33,442 nucleotides of DNA from an uncultured Campylobacter sp. GTDB taxonomy: Bacteria > Campylobacterota > Campylobacteria > Campylobacterales > Campylobacteraceae. Both the position numbers and the translations under genes were made by a program. The notes under the pieces are model-generated. The model was given only the letters and a program-made list of their open reading frames with translations. It ran no database searches and was not told where the DNA came from. The stretch covers positions 1 to 33,442 of the forward strand of contig CALCKS010000018.1 of the NCBI GenBank assembly GCA_937965895.1, in the 5' to 3' direction. Shown piece after piece: positions 23,041 to 31,655 of the stretch (its first letter is position 1; every line of letters begins with the position of its first letter).

Positions 23041-24813
23041 TTACCATTTATCAAATCCCATCCGCTCCTCGAGTCGCTTAAACTCATCTGCGTAAACGAG
23101 CGCATTATCGACGCACTCGAGCCAAAACTCCAGCGTTCGCGCGTCTTTGCCAAAGTGCTTTTGCAGCAAATCCTCGACGCTCATCACGCCGCACTCCTGC
23201 AAAAACGTCTTGTACGCGCCGATAAATTTATCGCCCGTGCGCCTAAACTCGCCCAGCAAAAACTGCGAGAGCAAGTAGCCGACGGCGTAGGGGTAGTTGT
23301 AGATGTATTGATCTGTTTTGTAAAAATGCAGCTTAAAATACGGCAAAAAGCCCTCCGCATCCTGCGTCGTATCGCCGTAGCGTCCTCGCCACGCCTTTTG
23401 CATGAGCTCCTCTGTCTGCGCCGTGCCGACCGCGCCCTTTTGTCTAGCCTTTAAGAAAGCGATCTCAAAATCAAACCGCACGCCGATGTGTAGCATGAAA
23501 TTTGCCGCCGATTTTAGCTCCTGCCACAAGATATCAAAGAGCAAATTTTTATCCAAGCTATTTTTTCGCAGATAGTTTCGCAGTACGGCTTCGTTAAAGG
23601 TGCTCACAACCTCCGCCAGCGTCATAGGAAACTGCGTGTGCAGCGCGGGCAGATCGCGCATGATCCAGTAGTGCCACGCGTGTCCGAGCTCGTGCGCCTG
23701 CTGGATCATATGCGCCTGCGTGCCCATGTAGCTAGAAAATACTCGCGGTTGTTTAAATTTATCAAATCTCGTATAAAACGCGCCGCCTGCTTTGTTTTCG
23801 CGCACCTGCGCCTCGATCCAGTTTTTCTCTAGCATCATTTTGATAAATTTAGGTATCTCATCGCTAACCTCGCCCAGAGCCTCACATATCATCTCTATCG
23901 CCCGCTCATATGGGATCTCCTCCGCGTTAGCAAACGGAGATGGCGCGAGTAGATCGCGGGCGTAAATTTTACCCTGCGGAAAATACTTCGCGCGTAGGCT
24001 CACGCACTCCCTGATCCTATCCGCTCTTTGATCCAGCGCCGCAAACATCGCAGTTACGGCCTGCTCGCTGATTTTATTTTGCTGCAGGCTAGGCGTGAGG
24101 ATATCCGTTCCCGCCGCCCTGAATTCGCCCAGCCTAAAGCCCTGAAGCAAATTTAAAACGTCGGCATACAGGCTCGCATGCCTAGCGTAATGCTCCGCTA
24201 ACCCCTCAAACACGCTCTTTCGCAGCGCAGCATCTGGCGAACCCTTTAAAACGCCCGCGCATTTTGAGAGATTATAGACGCTTTTTGCGCCGTTTTTATC
24301 CGTAACCTGCACGGCGATGAGGTTGTTTAGATGCCTAAATATGCCGTAAAGCGGAGTGAAACTGCTAGCCGCCGTATCCTCGTAAATTTTACGTTCTTTT
24401 GCGTCAAATTTTGCCCGCCAGTTGTTTTTGCGCTCGTCGTAAAGAAATTTTATCCGCGCAAACTCCTGCGTTTGGCGCGCGGTATCAGAGGGATCCAGCG
24501 AGTCTATTTTTTTAAAAATAATCTCTTTTGTCAGCTCAAGGTGCAAAAGCTTCTCTCTGATTTTCGCCTCGGCCGCGCCTGCTCGCTCGTCTTTGGTATC
24601 GTCGCTTGATTTGCAACGGCAAAACGCGAGCAAGGAGTTTGCCTCCTCAAAACCACGCTCGTATGCGTTTATCAGCAAATTTAACTCGCCCTCCGCGCCT
24701 AGTAGCCCCTCTATCTCGCCTAAAATTTCGTCCAAATTTGAGAACGCATCCGTAAATCTCGCATCGTCAAAGTCGCCGTACGCGTCCTCAAACGTCCATC
24801 TAGGAAGCTGCAT
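23041..24813 (-). CDS. pepF: Oligoendopeptidase F, M3 family zinc peptidase
   Basis: A 590-residue cytoplasmic peptidase that degrades oligopeptides. The zinc site is AHELGHAWHYW (HELGH near residues 374-378), with the third ligand Glu about 22 residues later in MTLAEVVSTFNE, the M3 pattern. Other family blocks are SSYMGTQAHMIQQ before it and YPYAVGYLLSQF in the C-terminal helices. A GTG at 24825 opens the frame inside the dcuC end but has no ribosome site; the ATG at 24813 is preceded by GTGAGGCGCGAA and is preferred. It starts 8 bases after the dcuC stop, so the two genes are an operon. Confidence 0.94.
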   Translation of the reverse strand: MQLPRWTFEDAYGDFDDARFTDAFSNLDEILGEIEGLLGAEGELNLLINAYERGFEEANSLLAFCRCKSSDDTKDERAGAAEAKIREKLLHLELTKEIIFKKIDSLDPSDTARQTQEFARIKFLYDERKNNWRAKFDAKERKIYEDTAASSFTPLYGIFRHLNNLIAVQVTDKNGAKSVYNLSKCAGVLKGSPDAALRKSVFEGLAEHYARHASLYADVLNLLQGFRLGEFRAAGTDILTPSLQQNKISEQAVTAMFAALDQRADRIRECVSLRAKYFPQGKIYARDLLAPSPFANAEEIPYERAIEMICEALGEVSDEIPKFIKMMLEKNWIEAQVRENKAGGAFYTRFDKFKQPRVFSSYMGTQAHMIQQAHELGHAWHYWIMRDLPALHTQFPMTLAEVVSTFNEAVLRNYLRKNSLDKNLLFDILWQELKSAANFMLHIGVRFDFEIAFLKARQKGAVGTAQTEELMQKAWRGRYGDTTQDAEGFLPYFKLHFYKTDQYIYNYPYAVGYLLSQFLLGEFRRTGDKFIGAYKTFLQECGVMSVEDLLQKHFGKDARTLEFWLECVDNALVYADEFKRLEERMGFDKW

Positions 24814-24821
24814 TTCGCGCC

Positions 24822-26216
24822 TCACAACGAGAGTAAAAATACGAAAATATGGTGACTAACTAGACCTAGGACCGCAGGCACGCTGCAGCGCTTGACAATA
24901 TCGAGCGGACTGCACTTTAGCATGCCCGCTATCGCGACGACCACTCCTGCGACGGGCGAGAGAGGGCGAGCGATAGTGGAGGCCTGGTGCATCGGTAGCA
25001 CGAGCATAACCGAGCTCACGTTTAGTTTAGCGGCGATATGCGGCACCATCTCGATGAGCGGGTAGAAGCTCGCGCCGTTTGAGCCCGAGATGATCGTAAC
25101 TAGCGTCGTAATGACGACGAAAAGCACCGACATGCCAAATCCGCCAAAGCCTAGCGAATTTGCGAGTTTTACGATGCTATCTAGCATGCCTAGCGCCTTA
25201 AAGCCTTCGGCAAATATACCGGCCGCGATGATAAGGATAACGACGCCGCTTAGGCTCTTGCCCATCGCTTGGAAAAATACCTTGACCCCTTCGGCGATCA
25301 GGTCAAATTTAAACCTATGCCTGACCGCTTCAAAAAGCATCGCGATGACGACTGAAAGGATGATGATCGCCGAGATATCAAGCTTGATAGAGGCGATGCA
25401 GTACTGCGAAAATACGACCACCAAAATCATCGGTAAAAACGGCAGTATCGCGTAAATTTTAGGCGCGGCGGTCTGCGGATTTTGCACCGCTCCGTCAAAT
25501 TCCATCACTTCGCCCACGTGCTCGCTGCATACCCAGCCCTCTTTTTTATCCAGATACCTGTTCCAAAAAACGAGCGCGATACCCATCACGATCGAAGTCG
25601 GAAGCGCGGCCGGGATCTTATAGACGAAAACATAATCTAAAATACTAAGTTGCGTGGCCTTCGCCGCAGCGGCCGTCGATGCGCCGATGAGCACCATCGA
25701 GGCGGCTCCGGACATCGCGCAGATCGAGCCTACGGTGAGCTTGTTTAGTCCAAGCGAGATGAGCACGGGTCCTAGCAGCGCAAGACATAGCACGCCAAGC
25801 CCTACCGCGCTAGTGATAACCATGCTGATGAGCTTAGCCACCGCAAATGCGACGAATACCATGACGTATGGGTTTTTGATCCTAGCAAAGCGCTTCGTAG
25901 CGATAGAGACGAAAGCGTGGTTCGCCCCGATATGCGTCATATAGCTCGCAAAGCCCACCATAAACATGATGATAAGGCCCAAATTTGCAAATCTGTTTGA
26001 GAACATATATCGGATAAATTCGATGATGTTTAGGTAGGCGTTGCCCGTCGCTACGGCCTGTTTGGGCATAAAATTCCCCGTGCCCAGCGCGACTGAGCAG
26101 ATCAACATAAAAACGCCCGAAAGAAAAAGCACGAGCGGCGCGTACTTGCCCCGCACTATCGCCCAGCCCACGATAAACAGCACCACCGTGCCGATAATAA
26201 TACCCGCAGCAGCCAT
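24822..26216 (-). CDS. dcuC: DcuC-family C4-dicarboxylate transporter
   Basis: A 464-residue inner-membrane carrier with about 12 hydrophobic segments. DcuC members exchange or export succinate and related acids during anaerobic growth. Recognisable parts are the opening IIIGTVVLFIVGWAIVRGKY, GFASYMTHIGANHAFVSIAT, the repeat GAASMVLIGASTAAAAKATQ and the late IISGSNGASFYPLIEMVPHI and PMHQASTIARPLSPVAGVVV. AAAAAGGAGCAAA precedes the ATG. The stop lies 8 bases before the pepF start. With fumarate-type respiration common in this group, succinate export or exchange is likely, though substrate range is inferred. Confidence 0.92.
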   Translation of the reverse strand: MAAAGIIIGTVVLFIVGWAIVRGKYAPLVLFLSGVFMLICSVALGTGNFMPKQAVATGNAYLNIIEFIRYMFSNRFANLGLIIMFMVGFASYMTHIGANHAFVSIATKRFARIKNPYVMVFVAFAVAKLISMVITSAVGLGVLCLALLGPVLISLGLNKLTVGSICAMSGAASMVLIGASTAAAAKATQLSILDYVFVYKIPAALPTSIVMGIALVFWNRYLDKKEGWVCSEHVGEVMEFDGAVQNPQTAAPKIYAILPFLPMILVVVFSQYCIASIKLDISAIIILSVVIAMLFEAVRHRFKFDLIAEGVKVFFQAMGKSLSGVVILIIAAGIFAEGFKALGMLDSIVKLANSLGFGGFGMSVLFVVITTLVTIISGSNGASFYPLIEMVPHIAAKLNVSSVMLVLPMHQASTIARPLSPVAGVVVAIAGMLKCSPLDIVKRCSVPAVLGLVSHHIFVFLLSL

Positions 26217-26517
26217 ATTTTGCTCCTTTTTAGTGTTTTTTGTATTAAATCTAGAGCAAATTTTACTACAAATATTGATATATTAAGCTAAAATAAAAAT
26301 TATTTTTTAATTTTTTTTGAATGGTATTATTTTATGTAACTTTTATTTTTATTAAAATTTTAGACTAGTGTAGCAGGTTTTGAGTCAAATTTGACGTCTC
26401 GTATGCGCTTAAAATAAAAAATGCCAAACGTCGTGCAAAGCCAAGCTCGGCCGAAACGTCAAATTTAAAACGTACGGATCAAATTTGGCTCCGCTAAAAT
26501 TTAGACTTTAGCCGAGC
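26217..26517. other. Promoter region of dcuC and gap to the MORN-repeat gene
   Basis: A 301-base gap. The 26260-26360 part is very AT-rich and should carry the dcuC promoter. AGCTCGGC (26444-26451) and GCCGAGCT (26511-26518) are 8-bp inverted copies around 59 bases, overlapping the stop of the MORN-repeat gene; they could be part of its terminator. No gene is seen. Confidence 0.5.
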
Positions 26518-27693
26518 TCACTCCCGCGGCAGCCCGTTTTTATCGGACTTGTCGCTTATTAGCTTGCCGTCTTTGTCGTATTTTTTTGCACGCACGAGCC
26601 TGCCGCGCTCAAACTCCCCTTCAGCCTCTAGTTTGCCGTTTGCGTAGTAGTGCTTCGCCGTGCCGGTTTCCAGCCCGTCCTCAAACATCACTCTGGCTTT
26701 TAGCTTGCCGTTTTCGTGATACTCCTCATATAGCCCGTGATAGCGCCCGTTTTTAAACATCACTTTGGCAGCCGGCGCCCCGCTCTCGTAGTAGTCCAGC
26801 CCCGCGCCCATTTGGCGGCCGTCTTTGTACTCGTATTCGCCTCTAAGTTTGCCGCTTGGGTAGTATTCGCGCGCGACGCCGTCCTTTTCGCCGTCTTTAT
26901 AGTTTTCTACCACGCGCGTTTTGCCGTTTTCGTAAAATCGCTTCCAAACGCCGTTTTTGCGGTCATTTTTGTATTCGCCCGTCTCCTCCACGGCACCGCT
27001 TTCGTAGTACCATTTTTCCGCGCCTTCTCGCTTGTCGTTTTTATAGGTTCGCTTGCCGCGGATTTTGCCGCTTTTGTAGTAGTCGATGTCCTCGCCGTTT
27101 CGTAGCCCGCCCACATAGGGACTGCACGCGCTAACCTCGCCGCTAACGTAATAGTCGGTAAATACGCCCTCTCGCCTGTCCGCCTTAAAAATGCCCTCCT
27201 GCTTTAACGCGCCGCCCTCGTCAAAGTAGTAGCGGCGGTAGCGCCCGTCGCGAACGTCATTTTTGTATTCGCTCTCGCCCATCAGAGCGCCGCTATCTGC
27301 GTGGTAGTGCTTAGCCGTGCCCTCGCGGACGCCGTTTTTTAGGGGGTATTCGTTTGAGGGTTTGTCTCTGCCGTCAAAATAGTCCCTATATCGCACCGCC
27401 GTGCCGCCCTGCACGTCTATCTCGCGTATGAGCGTGGGCGGCAGCGGTTTTAGCCTCGGATAGACCATGCTCATCGCATTTACGTCATATAGGTCCTGGG
27501 CGCTGTAGCGCAGCATCTTTAGCGTGCCATCGTAGAGCTTACCTTTTACGTAGTATAGGCCGTTTTTTAGGCTCGCTTCGGGCTTCATTACGATTTTTGG
27601 CTCCAGCGCCTGTGCGCCGATAGCTAGAAGCGGGAGTAAAAATAGAAATTTTAAATTTTGAACTAAATCTGATAAAATTTGCCGAAATTTCAT
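26518..27693 (-). CDS. Exported MORN-repeat (YwqK-like) protein
   Basis: A 391-residue protein with an N-terminal signal (MKFRQILSDLVQNLKFLFLL, cleavage likely after GAQA). From about residue 115 it is a run of about eleven 23-24-residue units of the form YK-N/D-G-x3-G-x4-YY-x-SG, the MORN variant found in YwqK-like proteins. The repeats form a beta-hairpin solenoid and likely bind another protein or envelope component. YwqK is named an antitoxin in some databases, but the signal peptide and lack of a toxin neighbour argue against that here. The ATG at 27693 has GGAACAAAG before it; an upstream GTG at 27717 is less likely. Its GC content is far higher than that of the adjacent RloC-like gene. 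Confidence 0.8.
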   Translation of the reverse strand: MKFRQILSDLVQNLKFLFLLPLLAIGAQALEPKIVMKPEASLKNGLYYVKGKLYDGTLKMLRYSAQDLYDVNAMSMVYPRLKPLPPTLIREIDVQGGTAVRYRDYFDGRDKPSNEYPLKNGVREGTAKHYHADSGALMGESEYKNDVRDGRYRRYYFDEGGALKQEGIFKADRREGVFTDYYVSGEVSACSPYVGGLRNGEDIDYYKSGKIRGKRTYKNDKREGAEKWYYESGAVEETGEYKNDRKNGVWKRFYENGKTRVVENYKDGEKDGVAREYYPSGKLRGEYEYKDGRQMGAGLDYYESGAPAAKVMFKNGRYHGLYEEYHENGKLKARVMFEDGLETGTAKHYYANGKLEAEGEFERGRLVRAKKYDKDGKLISDKSDKNGLPRE

Positions 27694-27737
27694 ATCTTTG
27701 TTCCACGTCCATACCACATATTAATTATTAAATTTAC

Positions 27738-30128
27738 TCACAGCTCACTACTTTTTCCTATACTTTCACATAAAGCTTCGTACTGCTCAGGATCTTTCCT
27801 TTTAATGGTCTCTAAAACAAATTTAGCTATTTTTTTACTCTCCAAAATATCAAGCGGCTTCATGCCTCGCTCCATAATTTCTCTTAAATGAGATAGCTCA
27901 TTTGCATATCGGTTAACCAGGCTTGAAACAGCTTTATCATCGCCCGATTCAAAAAATCTTTCTATAACTTCTGTACCAAAAGACTTTACGGTTGGATATT
28001 TATAAAAAAGATAGACTTCTAAGAATTTTCTTAAATTGTTACCAAAATTATAAATTGACGCAGTTTTTATATCTTCATTTTCTATATCACTAATATCTTT
28101 TTGATTGTAAATTTGCTCAAATAAATAATTAAACTCAGTAGTATAGTTTTTGAGAAATTTTGGCATATCTTTTATATGGCTTCCATTTTCATCTTTCTCA
28201 ATTAAGTATAAATTTACTTTTTTATTCTCATCTATTCTGCCGTCACTTATAGCCCTTAGTCTTTTTATATATTTTAAAAATTCCAAATTATGCGTTGATA
28301 TAAAAAGCTGATGATATTTTAACGCTTTGGCATCAAAAAGCTCGCTATCAATAAGTGAAAAAATAAAAAATATATGATTAGAATCAAGACTGGAAATCGG
28401 ATCGTCAATCCAAATAATAGAAGCTTTATCAGCATCTTGTAATTTTGCCATAAAATAGCAAAATCCCATCAAACTACACTCACCTTCGCTTAAGTTATTT
28501 GCCTCGTTGCCGTTTCTGTAAATTTTAAATTCAGATTTGTTTCCTTCAACAGCTCTAAACTCAAGCATATTGTTTCCAAAATAGGATTTTAAATACTCAT
28601 TTATTTTATCGGCTCCTGCTTGTTCATTGCTCATAGAGGCTTTTTTATTATTTATTTGGTTTTTAAGTTGATCAATCTCTAGTATTTTTTGTTTTTCTTT
28701 ACTTTCCTTTTCTCTTATTTCTTGTTTTTTTATTTCTAATTCTTTTTTAGAATCGTAATACTTAATATCTCGCAGCAAAGTGGCGATTTGATTAAATTTA
28801 ATTTTATTACTAGCATTTTGCTTCTCATTTTGTAAATTTTTAGTCTTTTGATTATTGTTGTAAATTATTTTCTTAATTTCGTTTAGTATATCGGCTAGAT
28901 TTACTGTTTTATTATCAGGTTCCTGAAAAACCAAATCTTTATATACATCCTCCTCTTTTTCTTTCATCTTTGTACATATATTTTTAACTTCACCTAAAAT
29001 TTCTTTAGCCACCTTAATGGCTTCTTGCTTTTTAGTCTCAAAATTATCCTTAAATTCTATATAAAAATTGCTTATCTGAATTTTTTCTATGTCTTCTATA
29101 AGACCTTTAATTATTTTATAAAATTCTCTTAGTTCGTCCAGTTTGCTTGATATATCTTGCGCAAGTTTATCTTTTTTATCGTCTTTCAAGTTGTCCAAAA
29201 GCCATTTTATACGTTCGTTGGCTAGTTTATTACCACAAAATTTACATTCTTGAGATTCTAATTTGTTGCAATCATGATATTTTAAGCCTTCATTCAACCA
29301 TTTTCTTAGATTGTTCTCTATATCTTCCTTCGCTACCAATTTTGCTTCAATTATGTTTTTACAATCGTTTGCGAGAGCACTAAATGTGATAGTGTCAATT
29401 TTAGTCTCAAAACTAACTATATTTTTAGCCTCATCCCCTATAGTGTTAAGGTACTTGTTGTATAAGTCGGGCAATAAAATATATTTTTGCAATTCTATTT
29501 CTTTTATATCGCTTATATCGTTTTGTATATGAGTGATAGTATATTTAGATTGTGATAAACCAAGTATTTCACGTATTTGCTTTGCTTTGTTTTTTAGCGT
29601 CTCGTTATGTTCATTCTCTTTTTTTGCAACTTCTCCTCTTAACTGTTCGATTTTTTTTCGTAAATTTTCTTTTTCCAAATATAATCCGCTAGCCTGTTCA
29701 GTCTCACTTTTGGGCTTACCCAAATTTTGCAATAATTCATCAATTTCTTTCAAAATTTTACTATTATCCCTGCCAATAATTGCACTTGAAAAAGATTTAA
29801 TATTTCCACTACTTCTACCATTGATTAAAAAATTTAGATTTTCATTAACAAAGTCCTTGTTATAAACTATAATATTTAAATCCTCAGAATTTACTATATT
29901 ATCTTGATTAATGGTTTTGTTGTCATTAATTGTTAATGAAAAAACGGCATCTATATAATCTTCATGATAGGATTTCAGCTCAAAACATCGCATAATCCTA
30001 GACAATATTGTTTTGCCAGCTCCATTATGTCCATAAAATATATTAATTTGTTTAAACTCATCTAAATCACTTACCCAAGTGTAGTTATTATAAGAAGCGC
30101 AATTTATACTTTCAATTTTTTTAATCAT
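27738..30128 (-). CDS. RloC-like ATPase with zinc hook and candidate anticodon-nuclease domain
   Basis: A 796-residue AAA_13/Rad50-like protein. Walker A is GHNGAGKT (33-40); long coiled coils run over about 125-215 and 320-500; between them SQECKFCGNKL gives a CxxC zinc hook (Cys295, Cys298). The signature is LSEGE (546-550), Walker B IIWIDDP (571-577) and a switch histidine in STHN (611-614). The C-terminal part carries Arg700-x3-Glu704 and His747 (in NELSH), matching the Arg-Glu-His triad of PrrC/RloC anticodon nucleases that cut tRNA during phage or DNA-damage stress. The gene is much more AT-rich than its neighbours, pointing to transfer. No type I restriction genes accompany it. Function is inferred; a plain AAA_13 ATPase is the alternative. 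Confidence 0.72.
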   Translation of the reverse strand: MIKKIESINCASYNNYTWVSDLDEFKQINIFYGHNGAGKTILSRIMRCFELKSYHEDYIDAVFSLTINDNKTINQDNIVNSEDLNIIVYNKDFVNENLNFLINGRSSGNIKSFSSAIIGRDNSKILKEIDELLQNLGKPKSETEQASGLYLEKENLRKKIEQLRGEVAKKENEHNETLKNKAKQIREILGLSQSKYTITHIQNDISDIKEIELQKYILLPDLYNKYLNTIGDEAKNIVSFETKIDTITFSALANDCKNIIEAKLVAKEDIENNLRKWLNEGLKYHDCNKLESQECKFCGNKLANERIKWLLDNLKDDKKDKLAQDISSKLDELREFYKIIKGLIEDIEKIQISNFYIEFKDNFETKKQEAIKVAKEILGEVKNICTKMKEKEEDVYKDLVFQEPDNKTVNLADILNEIKKIIYNNNQKTKNLQNEKQNASNKIKFNQIATLLRDIKYYDSKKELEIKKQEIREKESKEKQKILEIDQLKNQINNKKASMSNEQAGADKINEYLKSYFGNNMLEFRAVEGNKSEFKIYRNGNEANNLSEGECSLMGFCYFMAKLQDADKASIIWIDDPISSLDSNHIFFIFSLIDSELFDAKALKYHQLFISTHNLEFLKYIKRLRAISDGRIDENKKVNLYLIEKDENGSHIKDMPKFLKNYTTEFNYLFEQIYNQKDISDIENEDIKTASIYNFGNNLRKFLEVYLFYKYPTVKSFGTEVIERFFESGDDKAVSSLVNRYANELSHLREIMERGMKPLDILESKKIAKFVLETIKRKDPEQYEALCESIGKSSEL

Positions 30129-30251
30129 TATAGAAACCTTAAATTTTTTAAGTAATTATATCAAAAATTTTTATACTCGTATACGCAAACGTCATACTTC
30201 ATATTAAATTTTAGAATCTTGCAATCTACGCAAAGACAAAGAGTGTTAATT

Positions 30252-30758
30252 TTAGCTATTCTTTAACACTTTTGCAACGATCGTCCACTCACGCACGAGC
30301 CTTTCAAAATTAAAATTTGCATTTGCAGGGCTTGTGGACGGTAGTTTGATCGGCTCTTTGGCGGTTGCGTTTAAAATTTGAGTTCTTAGGTATTTTTCGC
30401 AGATTTCATGTGCCTTGCCGCCGTTGGCGAACACCTGCACAATGCGTGCTCCGCTAAAGATCGGTTCTAAATTTGCAGGCTCGACGGCAGTCATTTTGGC
30501 GTCGCTCGAGCCCTTTATCTCGCAACAGATCGCAGCGTCGTAGATAGCGATGCAGTGCGCGAGTAGGAATTTTATCTTTTCGTCCATGTTCGTAGGCGGC
30601 GGAACATTTAAAATCCCGGCCAATACTCGCCAGAAGCGATTTTGCGGATTTGCATAATAAAAGCCAAATTTACGAGAAACGACGGACGGGAAGGAGCCGA
30701 GGATTAAAATTTTAGAGTTTTTATCAAAAATAGGTTTAAAAGGATGGGTTTGGCTCAT
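30252..30758 (-). CDS. DNA-deoxyinosine glycosylase (UDG family 6-like)
   Basis: A 168-residue DNA repair enzyme of the uracil-DNA glycosylase superfamily, hypoxanthine-DNA glycosylase type. Motif 1 is ILILGSFPSVVSRKFGFYYA with NPQNRFW following (18-44), characteristic of family 6 proteins, where it reads GS-P-x6-YYA-x-P-x-N-x-FW. Motif 2 near the C-terminus is LPSTSPANA (about 138-146). It would excise deaminated adenine (hypoxanthine) from DNA. The start overlaps the end of a short frame at 30760-30807, with AAAGGCATAAA before ATG. Confidence 0.88.
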   Translation of the reverse strand: MSQTHPFKPIFDKNSKILILGSFPSVVSRKFGFYYANPQNRFWRVLAGILNVPPPTNMDEKIKFLLAHCIAIYDAAICCEIKGSSDAKMTAVEPANLEPIFSGARIVQVFANGGKAHEICEKYLRTQILNATAKEPIKLPSTSPANANFNFERLVREWTIVAKVLKNS

Positions 30759-30759
30759 T

Positions 30760-30807
30760 TTATGCCTTTGAAATTAATTCATATTCCCCATCATCTAAAC
30801 CGTTCAT
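30760..30807 (-). pseudogene. Possible gene remnant: 15-codon tail between lemA and the glycosylase gene
   Basis: In the frame ending at TAA 30760-30762, the peptide MNGLDDGEYELISKA is open, and the frame continues upstream through LVLIKYVNN into the end of lemA before a stop. The charge and codon pattern look protein-like, but no full domain or ribosome site is present. It may be the C-terminal remnant of a deleted gene, a leader peptide coupled to the glycosylase gene (one base separates them), or chance. Confidence 0.25.
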
Positions 30808-30830
30808 ATTATTTACATATTTTATAAGAA

Positions 30831-31436
30831 CTAATCTTTTTTATCAGAATTATTTGAAATTTTATCATTAATCATCTTTTTTGCATTCATTGCAATATCG
30901 GTGATTTTCTTATTGGAGTCACTTAAAATCTCTTGTATCTTTGCCGAATCGTCCTTTTTAAATATTTTTAAATTTTCGCTAAAATCCTCATCGTTAATAT
31001 CAAAATAAGCCACTGACTCAAAAGACAACTTTGAAGCTATTAAAACTTGAGGAAAAGCATTTTTATAGGTATTATAACTTTTAACCTCAGCATTATAGTT
31101 CTCGCGTCTATTTAAAAGCTCGCCTTCGATTTTTTCCAATTGCGACATTAACATTTGGTATGTTTCATTGGCTTTTAGCTCTGGAAAAGCCTGCGCTAAA
31201 GCAGCCACTTTTGCGACTCCGTTTCCAGAAATACCAAGTTGCACCATTTGCTCGCCGCTTGCGTAATCTTTAGCTATGTCTATAATTTGATTTGAAAGGT
31301 CTAGGCGTTTTTTAAGCGTAGCTTGGATGTTTGCAAAGCTTTCTCTTATATTTTGCATCATTGACTGCAATTTATTATATATTTTAATAATATAAGCCGC
31401 CAAAGCAACCACAACAACGATTATAGTGATAAACAT
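30831..31436 (-). CDS. lemA: LemA family membrane-anchored protein
   Basis: A 201-residue protein with one N-terminal membrane helix (MFITIIVVVVALAAYIIKIY) and a long helical exterior domain. The family signature is visible: YNKLQSMMQNIRESFANIQA, LKKRLDLSNQIIDIAKDYA and the late VKSYNTYKNAFPQVLIASKL. The C-terminal 40 residues are extra and charged. LemA proteins face the outside of the membrane and have no settled role. AAGGAGTAAA precedes the ATG. No partner TPM or HtpX-like gene is next to it. Confidence 0.92.
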   Translation of the reverse strand: MFITIIVVVVALAAYIIKIYNKLQSMMQNIRESFANIQATLKKRLDLSNQIIDIAKDYASGEQMVQLGISGNGVAKVAALAQAFPELKANETYQMLMSQLEKIEGELLNRRENYNAEVKSYNTYKNAFPQVLIASKLSFESVAYFDINDEDFSENLKIFKKDDSAKIQEILSDSNKKITDIAMNAKKMINDKISNNSDKKD

Positions 31437-31580
31437 TTTACTCCTTTTTTTAATTGCATTAGAATGCGCGATTATTGCTTATTGAGACTTAAATTTACTT
31501 AAAAATTACCTGTCTAAAAATTTAAGTAAGCGTTTATCTGGAAACCAAATATAACCTTACAAACGACACCGCGCAAATTT

Positions 31581-31600
31581 AACCGCCCAAACGAGCGGCT
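31581..31600 (-). terminator. Possible terminator of the pyruvate oxidoreductase gene
   Basis: On the coding strand AGCCGC and GCGGTT pair (one G-U) around an 8-base loop, followed by AAATTT. It is 55 bases after the stop codon. The U-run is poor. Confidence 0.3.
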
Positions 31601-31655
31601 AAATTTATAGATATTTTCCCTCGCCCGTCAAATTTAGGCGAGAGAAATTCGCGCC

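Noticed and set aside
26518..27693. Tandem repeats that might be a CRISPR or satellite array
   Set aside because: The periodicity is the 23-24-residue MORN coding repeat; repeats are divergent at the DNA level and lie within an intact gene.
26518..30128. YwqK-like protein and RloC-like ATPase as a toxin-antitoxin pair
   Set aside because: The MORN-repeat protein has a signal peptide and very different base composition, so it is unlikely to neutralise a cytoplasmic nuclease encoded next to it.
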